Notes under the pieces: model-generated
Told to the model about the DNA's origin: nothing
The model's database searches: none
The model's input: only the letters and a program-made list of their open reading frames with translations
Shown: piece by piece, positions 44,823 through 63,222 of the stretch
Numbering within the stretch: position 1 is the first letter of the stretch
Layout of the letters: each line of letters starts with the position of its first letter
Program-made: the position numbers and the translations under genes
Assembly (NCBI GenBank): GCA_963966185.1
Contig: CAWZYM010000231.1
Coordinates: 186,001-250,000 of the forward strand
Direction: 5' to 3'
DNA from: Rhabditoides inermis
Lineage: Eukaryota; Nematoda; Chromadorea; Rhabditida; Rhabditidae
DNA: 64,000 nucleotides

Positions 44823-45138
44823 CCCAATCTCGGACGGAGTTTCCACCTCGACCACACAGAACTTGCTGTCCTGCCTCGATTTGAGCAGCACCATGACATT
44901 TATCGTTACTAATAGTAATTACTGCTACTCGTAACGCCCATTCTTGGTTTGGTAGGATTATGCAATTTTTTTTTTGAAAATTTGCATAATTTCCTACTTT
45001 GATTAGAATTGTGTTAGATCGAACTGTCTATACCTATTTTACCCAGACAATCATAGGTATATCATAGGTAAACATAGATGGTTGAAGCACGCAAACAAGC
45101 TCTGTAAGGTCGGGGTGGAAACTCCGTCCGAGATTGGG
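44823..45138. repeat. 31 bp inverted repeat arms
   Basis: CCCAATCTCGGACGGAGTTT... at 44823-44853 is repeated inverted at 45108-45138 with one mismatch that I can see. A smaller hairpin (TAGGATTATGCA against TGCATAATTTCCTA) lies between them near 44954-44996. Probably the remains of a fold-back transposon. Confidence 0.55.
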
Positions 45139-46638
45139 ACGCTCGTCACCCTTTCCCTTTCCTGTCCCTAGGTACATATCAAACATTCACAACAACCACA
45201 ACAACACTCAATTCTAGAGACTAGATATTAGATTGTGAGTGAAGCAAAGGTGCAACTTTATGACTATGTCTGAATGTATGCGGCATTGCATTTTACGGCG
45301 TTATTTTTGTTAAACACACTACGACAGTAGACAGTGTTGAATTGCTTACACGTAACCGAAATGTAGTTGTTTTAGGTTTTAGTGTGACGCTGTACCCTAC
45401 GTGAGAAGTGAAAATGATGTAAAATAATCGTTTGTGAAAAGATTCTTATATTTCTATATTCGGTTTGACTTTCTTCTCATGGGAATCGCGTTCTTTGTAA
45501 TGAATAATGAGTAGAATACCTTGAATTTTTTATGTTCATTTTTTGTTAGGCAGTACACATTCATACATTCATTTTTAAAATTTTCACACTTCACATTTAT
45601 ACGTTTGAAAGTTAATATGAAATTGTATTTCGTGTTGTTTTGCTAATTTAGTTTTGACTAGTATAAATGAGAGTTTTGTATATTATACTTCTCAGGCCTT
45701 TAAATTATAAATCTATTACTTATAGACATACCAAACGACTATTCTGAAAGAAAACGTTTGTGTTCATTCGAATTATCTGTGTATCTCTATTTCTGTTTCA
45801 CTAATATAGTAATAACGATAACAGTGAATCGTAAACAGAATTAGTCACACTTCTGTGCTTTAATGAATTCAATAAAGGTTATAAATGAACATGTCATGTC
45901 GTTCCTATCTCCTATCTGTTGTAATTTGGGCCATTTCATTTCCACCTGCTTCGTATAACTGTCTGTCTCATTTGCGTGAGACAGATGTACTGTTGAGATT
46001 CAACGTCTATCTCCTTTTACACATACAAATTTCAAATTTCACTGTTCACATCATGAAAAAACATATATGTTTCGTAGTTTCGTTACCGTAATCGAATGTG
46101 AAAATATATTTTTTTTTTCTTTTTTCTTGCTCTCAAGAGATAAACGGATAGGGACTCTCGAACACAAACTTTACGCACCTTGATTATCATAGTCTTTTCA
46201 ACTTTTTTCTCGCGCTTTTCACGGGTGGCGTAAGAATCCGTGTTTTGATACAGCACTTATGAGCAACGCATTTTCGAACAGGATTTGAGCATAGACTTTG
46301 GAACTCAAAAAAGAGAAAGTGTAAAATCTTTCTTGAAAGTAATTAGTATTCCGATTGTTGCCAGCTTTGAAGATTCAAAGACAGTATTCAACATTAGATG
46401 CGTTGTGTTTTATCTTTCGTTTTGAATTTTTGTTTCTCTCATACAGTATGCAATTGATCATTCTCGCACTGTTTCCCTCAAATGTGCACTATAATAAACG
46501 TATTATTCTATGACTCGCTTCCATTCAGCATCAAGTACATAACATTGAATTTCTCAGTAATCCGTGCAGAATTAGATTCTAGAGTACAATGTTTGTGCCT
46601 TACTTGTAACCGAAAAATTATGATCATTTGTATTTAGC

Positions 46639-49600
46639 ATGTATCCGTACCCGTATTCTGAATCGGATCTGTGCAAAGCTGCAGTTGATCTCAATGCCGA
46701 CATCATATACAATTCGTATCAGATATTTCAAGTGGGTTGAAAAAGCAAACAATAGATCAAAGACCACTTTTCAGATACTACTTTCTATACTGCCTATTCC
46801 TCTTATTGCGTACTACGGTCGACACTATCACAGATCCATCATCGCTCACTGGAATTTCAAAGTATTTTTTTTTATATTTTTATGATTTATTTTATAATAA
46901 TAATAGTTATACATTTAATAAGATGAGTTCAGATAATTCTCCGCTACTTTTTCATCTATGCTGTTGTTCAGGGATCAGCTACAGTCACACTCGAGGTCAT
47001 TTTTGTTTTCTACAATTAACAAACGTGTAATTTGTAACTAACCGAGTTCGAGGAACCTTTCATTATTCCACGAAGATGAAGGTGGAACGTAGGACGTAGG
47101 AATGTGTTGCCGGCTGAACACCACCTGTCCTGTCGTACTTAGGTGACAGAAAGGAAACAGGAAACGACCAATTCAATCGCTAGCGTATCATGAAACTGTC
47201 CCCTTTTCAGGTGCACCAGTGGTTGTCCGCTCGCTGGTCTGCCTGTCCCGTTCTCTCCCTCTCCTTCTGTCGACCAGTCAGGGTGATCCTCACTGCCACT
47301 TACATCGGAATGTCTCTCATCCCATTGTGAGTCACTCTTGTTTTCAAGATCACTTTTGTGGTTTGTGTTGTTAGATTCTCATTGTGAAAATTAGTGTGTG
47401 AAAATTTTACTGTAATTAACGTTAATATAATGAACGCGTTGTGACTTATGAAGTAAGTATACTTTACTTCCGTATATCACACGTTCCGCGTAAGAATCGA
47501 ACGATTTTAGGGCAGTTGGGACCTAGGAGCTGAGTGTGTGCACATGAAGGTTTTCAGAGGTGCTATATAAGGTGACATTGGTGGTTTTGGTCCATTATGC
47601 AAATTGTGTCAGTTAAGGGAACACGACCTCAAATCATCCAGTTTTGGTTATAAATACCAATTCAATAGCTTTTTTCGATTGGTCTTGACATTCTGAAACA
47701 CTTTTCATATAAAATTATTTTCGATTAACTCAAGTGTTAAGAAGTTATAACCCAAAAAGTAAGAAATTTGCACATTTTTGAATTTTTTGGGAACGTTCCG
47801 CCCCGTGACATCAGCAACGGAACACATCATCAGAAAAAGCGTATTTTGTTTAGTTGCCTTGATTTTTATCTTGGAAATCGATTGTAACGTCTTTGACCAT
47901 CCAAGCGCTTGAAACTTGGACGTCAGGTACAGTATGTTTCAAAAACACGATAAGTCGTTACAATTGGTGCCTATCTCATTGTATTAGTGATGAATGACGT
48001 ATTTAAACATATTAGACCTCATTTAAACTTATTCGCGTACATATATTCATGTTAAATCATGCAACACAGATGAAATGATGGTTTATCCAAATAGTTTCAG
48101 ATTTTCTGGATAATATGAAATGTTTTTACATGTAAATCTGCATTATACAACATTTATGTAAACATTTAGTCAATTATTGTGGCAATGTATTATAGTTTGT
48201 ATCTGACGTCCACGTTTCAATCGCTTGGATGGTCAAAGACGTTACAATCGATTTCTATGATAAAAATCAAGGAAACTAAACAAAATACGTTTTTTCTGAT
48301 GGTGTGTTCCGTTGCTGATGTCACGGGGCGAAACATTCCCGAAAAATTCAAAAATATGCTAATTTCTTACTTTTCGGGTCATAACTTCTTAACACTTAAG
48401 TTAATCAAAATAATTTTTTATGAAAAGTGTTTCAGAATGTCAAGACAAATCGAAAGAGCTATTGAAATGTTATTTATAACAAAGAATGGATGATTTGAGG
48501 TCGTGGTCCCTCAACTGACCAAATTTGCAGAATGGACCAAAACCACCAATGTCACCTTACATAGCACCCCCTTGAAAACCTCTATGTACACACACTCAGC
48601 TCCTAGGTCCTACCTCGTCCGATTCTTACGCGGAACGTGTGATATATTATGCTGATGTACTTATCAAAACATGTTCTTCAAAGGAGCAAAACACTCTGAA
48701 TTTTGTGCATAAACTACGACTGTCCCGTGATGAAAGGGTGAAATACTATCACTTCCAATTGATAATTGATATTCAAAAAATATGAACGGAACATGTAGAA
48801 AACTTACCGCAATATGTTGTATGTTTGACCGATTTCGATGGTGAGAATGACCGATTTGTGTTGAAAAATGTTAAAAATGAATCTCACAGTTTCATGAGTG
48901 AACAACAATTTGCTTACTGAGTGAGTAGATTGGTTATGGAGTGTTTTCCCGGTGATCTTCTTTAAAGTTAATGTAATACTATTTACAGTTTCGCGGCAGT
49001 GGAGCGGTGGATAATGTACCGCCTCATGTCATATCCACACATGTATGAACGATATCAGAAGGGTGGGAAGGGAGTGTTGATTGCACTGTCACTGTGTATG
49101 GTAAGCAGCCAATACAAACTGTAAGATGATTCAATTTTTCAGTTTGCTTTGAACGCGGCACTCACCATCTACATTCACTGCGGCGACTGGCACAAGGATT
49201 CCGCATATCTAACGTTAGTTTTTTTCGTGTTAAACCATACACAAAACTGTAATGCAGATGTCGTCATTTCCCTGCGGAACAAATGAGGCGATTTTTCTCT
49301 TCCATTATCTTTCTTTGTGTTTTCTGTCTTGCGAGTGTCATTCTCAACTGGACTGTCTACTATAAAATACGTCGACGAGTGCTCAGGTTAGTGATTCTCT
49401 CACTCCCCCTCTCTCTCCCTCTCTTTCTCTCGCTTCCTCTCTTTCCCTCTTTCTCCCTCTCTCCCTCCCTCCCCCTCTCTCTCTCCCCCTCTCTCCCTCT
49501 CTCTCTCCCTCTCTCCCCCTCTCTTTTCCAACCCTATTCCAGGAAGCGTTTCGACTTTCAAAATAGAATGCACGGTGTGGAATCGAAACAGGTAAACGCT

Positions 49601-50183
49601 AATTAACACACTTACAAAAACGTTGCTCTATCGTCACATGTCTGCTAAATGCGTACATACCATTTAAGAAAGTGTGACAGCAACAATGAAGACAGAGGAG
49701 TGACTTCAAATCATAAACAAAGACGTGCAAAGGAGAATGATGCCAAACCATAAACAAAGACGTACATATCATTTCAGAAAGTGTGAGAGCAATCCATGTT
49801 GTAGGCGTACGAGGTGCTTATGCCAGTGATCATGATCGTTCTGTGTGGGGTGTTCGTCTACGGGGGCCTTCTCGTCGCGATTCACGCACTCACGTTCCCC
49901 ACCTACGCACGCTATACAAGGGCAATCAACATGGCTTATGTGAGTGGATCCTTTACTTCAACAAACAGATTCCACATCAGCATCACAAACTTCAGGCTAT
50001 CAAACTATATTTGGATGTAAACATGTTTGTGTTCAGATCAGTCCGTTCACCCCAGCTGTTGTGATGCCAGTGCTGATAGGGTGTGTGGATCGGTACGAGA
50101 AGAACAAGCGAGTGGAGAGGAAGGAGCTCGTAGTGGCAGACCAGCACATGAACAAACACTACCAACACAACCTGTGGACATGA
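46639..50183 (+). CDS. Serpentine seven-helix receptor A
   Basis: Ten exons: 46639-46731, 46775-46861, 46933-46995, 47211-47326, 48989-49100, 49143-49213, 49258-49386, 49543-49591, 49805-49939 and 50037-50183, giving 333 residues. Seven hydrophobic helices are visible: ILLSILPIPLIAYYG, IILRYFFIYAVVQGSATVTL, VILTATYIGMSLIPFF, GVLIALSLCMFALNAALTIYI, FFSSIIFLCVFCLASVILNW, VLMPVIMIVLCGVFVYGGLL and FTPAVVMPVLIG. The helix 1-2 loop ends HWNFK, and an ER motif in FAAVERW follows helix 3, then YERYQKGG. These traits fit the Sra/Srab/Sre superfamily of nematode chemoreceptors; I cannot fix the class. Such receptors sit on sensory cilia and signal through G proteins. A 1.2 kb palindromic element sits in the fourth intron. 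The start ATG follows TATTTAG directly. A close relative lies downstream. Confidence 0.78.
47477..48642. mobile_element. 1166 bp palindromic element, family member 2
   Basis: Termini TCACACGTTCCGCGTAAGAA and inverse, flanked by TA. The two arms, roughly 450 bp each, mirror each other along most of their length (for example CAAAGACGTTACAATCGATT and CCGTTGCTGATGTCACGG both occur inverted). A loop of about 250 bp separates them. It sits in an intron of serpentine receptor A. The end sequence matches the element at 27171-27748. No transposase frame, so it is non-autonomous; the TA flanks fit a Tc1/mariner-type enzyme. Confidence 0.85.
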
Positions 50184-51189
50184 ATGCGTCACCATACGTT
50201 GTGTACTTCCATACCATAACCATGCCCCATGCGTTTCCTATTATGAACAATTGAATGGAAGAAATGGGCGCACTCACTAGACATCAGCCGCCGAAGATTT
50301 ATTGAGTAGACTGTCGTAACCAAACTATGCCACAATTTATTCTAATGGTTTGACCGTAGAATTTCTCGGCATCATTCTTTAGACAATTATCGAATTGTTC
50401 ACATTACATTACTCTTTTACAATTAAAGCATTCCGCACACACCTAACACGTTTTATTTTCTCATACCCACAACTAACTCATTTTCGTTTATTCGAATGTG
50501 ATTCGTGGTATTTCTTTTTACTTACTTCTTCGTGTAATTCGAGCGTTTGTCATACATTATAATTCTCGCCTAGTGTTTGATTGAGGCATCAACATTTGGC
50601 CTAAAACAACAGTAAACTACAATTCTAGACTAATTCTATCATGGCTGTCATTTCGATGTCGACTGTGAAAAGTGAACGCCGATTTTCTAGTTCCTTACTA
50701 CCTATTTTCGTGAGAAGAACACACAAGAAGTACACTTCTAAAGCACAGTCTCTTCTTTACTAACTGTTGCTTGATGTCTTTTGTCTGTTTTGTTCGCCCA
50801 TGAGAAGTTGTCTTTTACTGATTTCTTGAATTGTATTCTTTAACTGATCGGTTTCTATGTACTACAATGAAATATCGAAATCATCAGCACTAAGTATGTA
50901 CTAAGTACTCAGTAGATACTAAATATGAAAGGAAATTGAAGTGTAGTGTAATTCACAAACATTTTGAAATCGATGCTTCCGGGTTTCAGGGTATAAGCTC
51001 TTTGGTCATCTTTGTGAAGCATTTGTGAAGTGAATCTCAAAGAGACTCACTGCTATTTATTGAAGTGTGTCTTTGTTGTAGATCTTTCGTGCGTAAGAGT
51101 AAATCTTTCAAATGTCTTGACCGGAAATACATGTATCTGACTGATATTTTACAGTTTCTTTGCAGCTCACTGCTACAAGATTGTGAATT
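50184..51189. other. Spacer between receptor genes
   Basis: About 1 kb, AT-rich, no gene seen. ATTAAA at 50422-50427 may be the poly(A) signal of receptor A. TTCTTTGCAG near 51158-51167 is a good acceptor upstream of receptor B and could receive a spliced leader. Confidence 0.5.
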
Positions 51190-52857
51190 ATGTTGTATAA
51201 CCTCACCAATGACGCTCTATGTTTCCACTCAAAACGACTCAACCAAGATATCATTTACGTGTCCCATCAAATTATACAGATCATCATATCTATCATTCCT
51301 GTTTTCGTACTGTGCTATTACTCAATATACTATCACAAAGCTGTTATTTGTCATAGAAACTTCAAGGTAACGTTTTGTCTACAACTTTTCCTCTATGAAC
51401 ATTCAGATGCTGCTTCGCTGCGTACTCGTATATTGTATGATTCACTCATTTACTACGATAGTTTTGGAGGTGAGTAAAATAAATATTAAACTCATACGTC
51501 ATACTTTTGATGTAAACATAATGAATATCGTCTATTATTGTTTTCTGACCATAAACTCATTTCGCAGGTGCACCAACTGATCGTCTCTCGCTGGCATCCC
51601 TGTCCGCTCCTCCCTTCCTCCTTCTGTGCGCCTCTACGAATCATACTCACTGCCTGCTACTTCGGAATGCCCATTAGCACATTGTCAGTAATTAAGAGAC
51701 ACACTGTAGTCAAATCAAATGCTAATAGTCTAGTCTCGATTAATTGCTCAAATATCAAACAATCAAACTAGCAGAGAATATTGTTCTCGCAGACTCATCA
51801 GAGCAAAGTAGATTGAGCGTACTTTTATATCTTCTATTCCAGCAACGTGATCAAACATAAATGAAGATCATCACACGTATGAAAGGGAATCCTGATAATG
51901 TCCTAATCATGTGTAATACTCTTGCATGATTCCAGCGTGGCCACGTTGGAGCGCTGTTGGATGTTCGTTGTGATGCGATGGCCTCGCGAATACCAGCAAT
52001 ACCTACGAGACGGAAAGACAACGTTCTTCGTGTTGCTCACAGCACATGTGAGACGAACCCTTCCACCAACCACCATAACATATTTCAGTTGATTACGAAC
52101 ACCACTCTTATCATATACGTTCACACAGTAGATGTGAAAGAGTCGCACGCTTTTCTCACGTGAGGAAAACCATCGTAGACATTAAATCGCTCCTGAACTT
52201 AGGTGTCGTGTGTATTCGAACGCTCAGCTGCCGCGGTTCGAGGGGAGTGTGGTGATAGTGAGTGTAGTGGCAGTGGCCACTCTGGTCGGCAACACCACCA
52301 TATACTACGTGAGCAAGCGGCGGCTAGCCTCGCAGAGATTCGACCTGCAAGAAAGGATACACTGGATAGAGGCCAAGCAGGTGAGTCTGGGGTGAAGTGG
52401 AACCTTTGGCGAACCAGTATGTCAATATCCCTTAACTCATTACCTTTCACTTGATAATTTAGCAAACCAGTATGCGCAAACTACATAGTTACCAGTCACT
52501 CATTCAGGCGAACGATGTTCTCATGCCGGTCATCGCAGTGATTCTCGTGATTGTGCTCATCTATTGCGCCATTATCACTTCCTTCGAATACTCCACATTT
52601 CACGATTACGAGTACTTTGTCACACTTGTCAACTATACGAATGTGAGTCAGTGGCAATTATAGGATGTCATTTTACTGGCCTTTCATTATAGTATATTCT
52701 TTCCACACAAATGTTCTCAACTCGACAAACACTACTCAGGGAGTATGATTCCGCCTACTTTCAGGTGGTCGGATGGATTCCTGTCATCATCTGTCCGATG
52801 CTCCTCCTCAGAGTCATCACATATCAGAGGAACAAGGCCAGATCACAGAACGATTGA
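51190..52857 (+). CDS. Serpentine seven-helix receptor B, shortened C-terminus
   Basis: Eight exons: 51190-51366, 51407-51469, 51568-51683, 51936-52047, 52089-52159, 52203-52380, 52508-52642 and 52765-52857, giving 314 residues. Exon lengths 63, 116, 112, 71 and 135 are the same as in receptor A, proving tandem duplication. Two introns of A (the 43-nt first intron and the one before KRFDFQ) are absent here. Shared motifs: CHRNFK after helix 1, HQLIVSRW in the second loop, VATLERCWMF after helix 3, QRFDLQERIHWIEAKQ before helix 6. Helices are intact through helix 7 (VVGWIPVIICPMLLL). The frame stops after RNKARSQND, about 25 residues short of A. A match to A's missing tail lies just downstream (52943-53017). 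Same superfamily and likely sensory role as A. Confidence 0.77.
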
Positions 52858-52942
52858 AAGACACCAGTAGATAGTTTAGAAGTTTGATAGCTGGATAAGG
52901 ACTGATTCTCTCTCGCACCGCTGTTCACTACCTCTCTTCTAG

Positions 52943-53017
52943 GTGCGCGTTCGATCCGAGCTTATTCTCGCAGATCTCCATCTCAACAACAACTACCAAC
53001 ACGATTTGTGCACCTGA
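52943..53017 (+). pseudogene. Orphan C-terminal exon of receptor B
   Basis: After a good acceptor (TTCTAG) the 75 nt encode RSELILADLHLNNNYQHDLC, closely matching the last 25 residues of receptor A (ADQHMNKHYQHNLWT). Receptor B's frame has already stopped at 52857 and there is no standard donor before that stop, so this exon is either orphaned or joined through an unusual splice. Confidence 0.55.
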
Positions 53018-54901
<1,884 letters not shown>

Positions 54902-55167
54902 TCTGAAACAACAATACGCGTCAACATAACAAAAGAAGAGAACACAAAAACTGAAAAAGCAAGAAAAAATAAATTAATTTAAAAAAACACAATTTTGAAA
55001 ACCACTCCGTAGTGTATAAAATTGTGTATTTTCGTGCATATAATTTCACCTCACCACACAGCACTACCCTTGAGATTTTGGCGAATTTCGCAATTTTGTT
55101 ACGAGTTTGGCCTACTATATTGTTATCTGTTGATATTGTATAGTTTATCTGTTATTCACTGACCACA
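54902..55167. promoter_or_regulatory. Shared divergent promoter, ferredoxin and MPP-beta
   Basis: The 266 bases between the two ATGs must contain both 5' regions. It is AT-rich with no TATA box that I can identify. Both flanking products act in the mitochondrial matrix, so common regulation is plausible but not shown. Confidence 0.55.
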
Positions 55168-58909
<3,742 letters not shown>

Positions 58910-58994
58910 GGAGTGGAGGAGGAGAAGGCCCCGCCCACTCGACCCGAGAAGAGAGAAACCCACACACACACGCACACATAGAGACACGAGAGAG

Positions 58995-59000
58995 AATAAA
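58995..59000 (+). other. Poly(A) signal of MPP-beta
   Basis: AATAAA 86 bases after the stop codon and 84 bases before the presumed ATG of the potassium channel. Confidence 0.7.
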
Positions 59001-59083
59001 CGCCTGCTCACATGCGACTATTCCAATATTGATCGATCCTATTGTGTCCTGTATTGATTGTTTTGTTTGTGTATTGATTGGCT

Positions 59084-60844
59084 ATGCCGGTGTTGCTCCG
59101 TTCGACTGTGGCCGGTCTGCGGCAGACTGTCCAGGGTAGGCCGGGAAGACAGAGCACTGCCGACAGTCTCCGGGTGCCACAGAAGAAGGATGAATCTAGG
59201 TGAGCTGAGAGGGACACGGCTGCTTGATTGAATGATGGTTACTTTGTTACTGTTTACATAATGTCTGTGTTATGTTTCTATGTGATCTAGGCGGAATAGT
59301 CGTACCTCGACGCAATCGAGTGGAGAGAAGGGGAGTCTTCCCAAGACGGGCACTCTCACACGGCAACACTCACTACACAGCAATGGTGGGTCTGGCTACT
59401 GAACTGTTGGTAATGAAATGTGAAATGCGCTTTGATTAAAAGATTGTTCTAATATGCTGTGTGATGTGGTTGGTTGCAGGCGAGCCACCAGAGCCGCAGT
59501 CGTTCAAACAGAAGGTGACAGGGTGGCTGCACAAGGCATACAAGAGGTGACTCCTCCTTCCGTGCTTCTGTCTCCCACACGTTATTGTTTCAACATGCCG
59601 AAAGCCATACCACTTGATTACCTCATTACTTGGGATTCTACCATTTTATTTCGTTGATTTGTCATAGTTTCAAGTGTGACGCTTGCTCACTGCAGGTACC
59701 ACCTGAAGATGTTGTTCCCTCTGTTTTTCATCATGATCTACATGGTGATCGGAGCTGTCATCTTCCTCTGGCTCGAGGGAGGCGCTGATGAACAGGTGAA
59801 CTAGGATACTATACTTTGCATGATACTATTTTCAATGATTATGCATCAGAGGAACTAGAGGAGGGAGCAGAATAGCACAGGCTACAATAGTGTTCGTTTT
59901 TAGAAGAAGGAGGAGGAGTACTACGTGTACCGTCGGGAGAGAGAGCTGTTGTTGAGGCGGATGGAGGAGATCCTCGGAGATCGGGCGGCAAGGAGAAGGT
60001 GCGAGAAGGAAGGAACAAACATTTCTAGTTGTATTATGTTCGTACAGAATTGGCGGAGAAAAGTTGTTGAATGAATACTTTGTGTGTGTTCAGATCAGTG
60101 CGCCGGAAGTTCCTGGATGAGGCAGTCGATCACTTCGAGGGACAGGTGAGGAATGTCGTCGTATTCATTATCATCACTTGTTTATACTCTGTTTCATTTT
60201 TTTCACGTCATTGTCCACGTGTTGACGTGCACACATGTAGATTGATCCCAGCAACATCACTGTTTCACTGTCTTCTTGCAGGTGGGGTTCGGTGTGTCGA
60301 ACCAGACCGTCTGGAACATGGCGACCGCCATGTACTTCTCCGGAACCCTCTTCACCACCATCGGTACGTGTCAACTTCTAGTATTCAGTTCATAGTTTTT
60401 GTGATATGTGCTTCCCTATAATCACATGTTTTCGTCGGTTTGGCTGTAGTGTTGCTTTTGGCTGCTGCCCCAATCCACACCCACCCGTTGTGATATCTCA
60501 CTCCCAGCACTCGCTTTTCATTCTTCATTAATCACAATGTGTGAACCCCCGCGAGGGAAGAGCCGATTAGATCAGTTCATTAGATCAACAGAGAAGGAGA
60601 AAGGGAGAGGCGAGGTTCCTTCCGGAAAGCGATTTGTTACGCGGCCTCGCTGCGATCAATGCAGGCTGGAGGATGGAGTGTTGATGTTCATTTGACCCTC
60701 GCTCACATCGTGATGACGCGCTTTCCTGACAACCACTGAACCCTCGATGAAAGAGTGATGATTGATCCTTCACACAAAGCTTTTCTATGATAGACAAGAA
60801 ACTCGGGATTGGAGAGTTTTGAAAAGAAGGGATATGGTGAATCA

Positions 60845-60898
<54 letters not shown>

Positions 60899-62685
60899 GA
60901 CCCGTGGGCACTACTCCCTGACATGTGACATGTCAACAGAAACGAGAGAGAAATCGGCTTCACTACGCATGATCATTTATACATGAAGTGGTCAATAGAT
61001 TTCAAACGGACGTTATCAGGTTATCACACCCGATCATGAAGTAGAGAAACAATACAAGTAATACGTTTGTGCGTCCATTCCAGGTTACGGAGACGTGGCG
61101 TGTGTGACTGGATGGGGTCGACTGGTGACCGTCATCTACTCGTGCATCGGAGTCCCACTCATGCTCATCACACTCAACGACCTGGGTCAGATAGTCACTA
61201 CATATTCATTCCACTATGTTTTAAATTAACTAAGATGGCCAGAATAACATTGTTTATTACAGGCAAGTTTCTCTACTCGAATATCAACGGGACGGTGCGC
61301 AACATCGAGAGTGAGTTCATTGGGCTCATTACGTTTTATGACCGGTGTTACATTTACATTTTCGTGTTCTGCCCGTCAAAATAACTTATTGGTTATTGCT
61401 GCAAGTACTTTTCTTGTTGAAATGACTATGAATGCGATCTCGATCTCAGAAGCATCATTTCAGACGTGGTGGCGTACTTCGCGTCACTGGTGCGATGCAA
61501 TCGACACAAGAAGACGCCTGGTCTCACAGAGGTAAGGAGGATTCGATTGTCACATCGGATGAGTGAAATTGGAATCTTTAGATAGAGATCATCGATCGTA
61601 TGGAAACTGGCACGATCGACAGCCTGCAGTCAGAAGTCGGCAGCCATCACTCACAAAAGGTATTTTTCTTTGTTGGACGTGTGGTCACATTTCGGGAATA
61701 GTTGGAAGGGAGTGACCGACATTTGATCCATTCAGTCTGATTGACTGAATGGATCAAATGTCGTATGTATTATAATTATATTATTTCTGTTCGATTCAGG
61801 AACTGGACGAGGAGATCGAACACATCGAGTCCAAGCCGCAGATGAGTGTCAAGGTATGTATGGTCAAGCAGACACGTCGGGCTGTCCGCTCATTTTTGTC
61901 CGCACGATTTTTTCCTGCCCGCTTTATTTTCAATTGTCCGCTCGAGTTCCAAAAAGCCCCTTAAAATATTTTCCACTCATTTGCGTTTAGTCGATATTCT
62001 ACTAATCCTGATCCGTATTCGCAGGTTGCCCTGTTCATCACTCTCGGTTGGATCTTCGTGTGTGCTGGTCTGTTCCGACTATGGGAGGACTGGACATACG
62101 GGGAGAGCTGCTACTTCATGTATATCAGGTGCGGCCGAATACAAACTCATGAATCGTTTATGTTTTTGAAGGTGAAAAAGTGATTGTTTTCAGTCTGTCA
62201 ACCATTGGACTGGGGGACATAGCAGTGCAGAGGAAGGAGTAAGTTGCTGTTATTACTATATGCATTTCATTTTTACGTGTAAAATGTATTCAATTAATCA
62301 TATAAAAATCAGAAGCAACAATCTCTCTCTGTTTCAGTATGATGGTGTTGTGTTTCGTGTTTGTGATCGTCGGTCTCTCGCTCGTCTCCATGACCATCAA
62401 CGTCGTCCAGGTACGTCATCGACAACTAATACTCTCAATCAATTAATAATCAATAACTAATGGACTAATGCATCCCATATTCACTATTCGCACGTTGTCG
62501 GGAAAAAAATGCACATCATATCGTTCTTAAAAACCATTTCAGAATTGTGGTGTAGAGCAGAGATGTAAACACAGATTTATTTGAAAAATAGATTCTATTA
62601 AGTTTCTAGGTGGCGATCGAGGATATGTACATGGCGTTCCTCATGAAGATGATCATGGACTACCAGGAGAAGATGGCTGCAGGCG

Positions 62686-62719
<34 letters not shown>

Positions 62720-62794
62720 CATCTCTCCATCTCTCTCTCCCTCTCTTCTTCCACTCCCCCCTCTCTCCCCCCTCTCTCCCCTCTCTCTTCCCTC

Positions 62795-62837
<43 letters not shown>

Positions 62838-63177
62838 GCTCTCTCCCCCTCTCTATCTCTCTCCCCCTCTCTCTCGCTCTCCCTCTCTCCCCTCCCTTGC
62901 TCTCTCTCTCTCTCTCTCTCCTTCTCTCTATTTCTATTTCTCTCTCTCTCTCTTTCTCTCTCTCGCTCTCCCTCTCTCTCTTTCTCTCTCTCGCTCTCCC
63001 TCTCTCCCCCTCCCTCTCTCGCTCTCTCTCTCTCCCTCTCTCTCTCTCTCTTTCTCCTTCTCTCTATTTCTCTCTCTCTCTTTCTCCTTCTTTCTCTTTC
63101 TCTCTCTCTCTCCCTCTCTCTCGCTCTCTCTCTCTCGCTCTCTCTGTCGCTCTCCCTCTCTCTTCCTCCCTCTCTTT

Positions 63178-63222
<45 letters not shown>

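Larger units (their letters stand above)
39170..46638. other. Gene desert upstream of ephrin
   Basis: About 7.5 kb without a supported gene. It contains microsatellites at 41170-41220, 42261-42298, 43040-43145 and 44142-44190, two octamer sites, an inverted repeat (44823-44853 with 45108-45138) and a single exon-like stretch at 42728-42811 discussed in the findings. It is moderately G/C-rich up to about 44 kb, then AT-rich. Confidence 0.55.
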
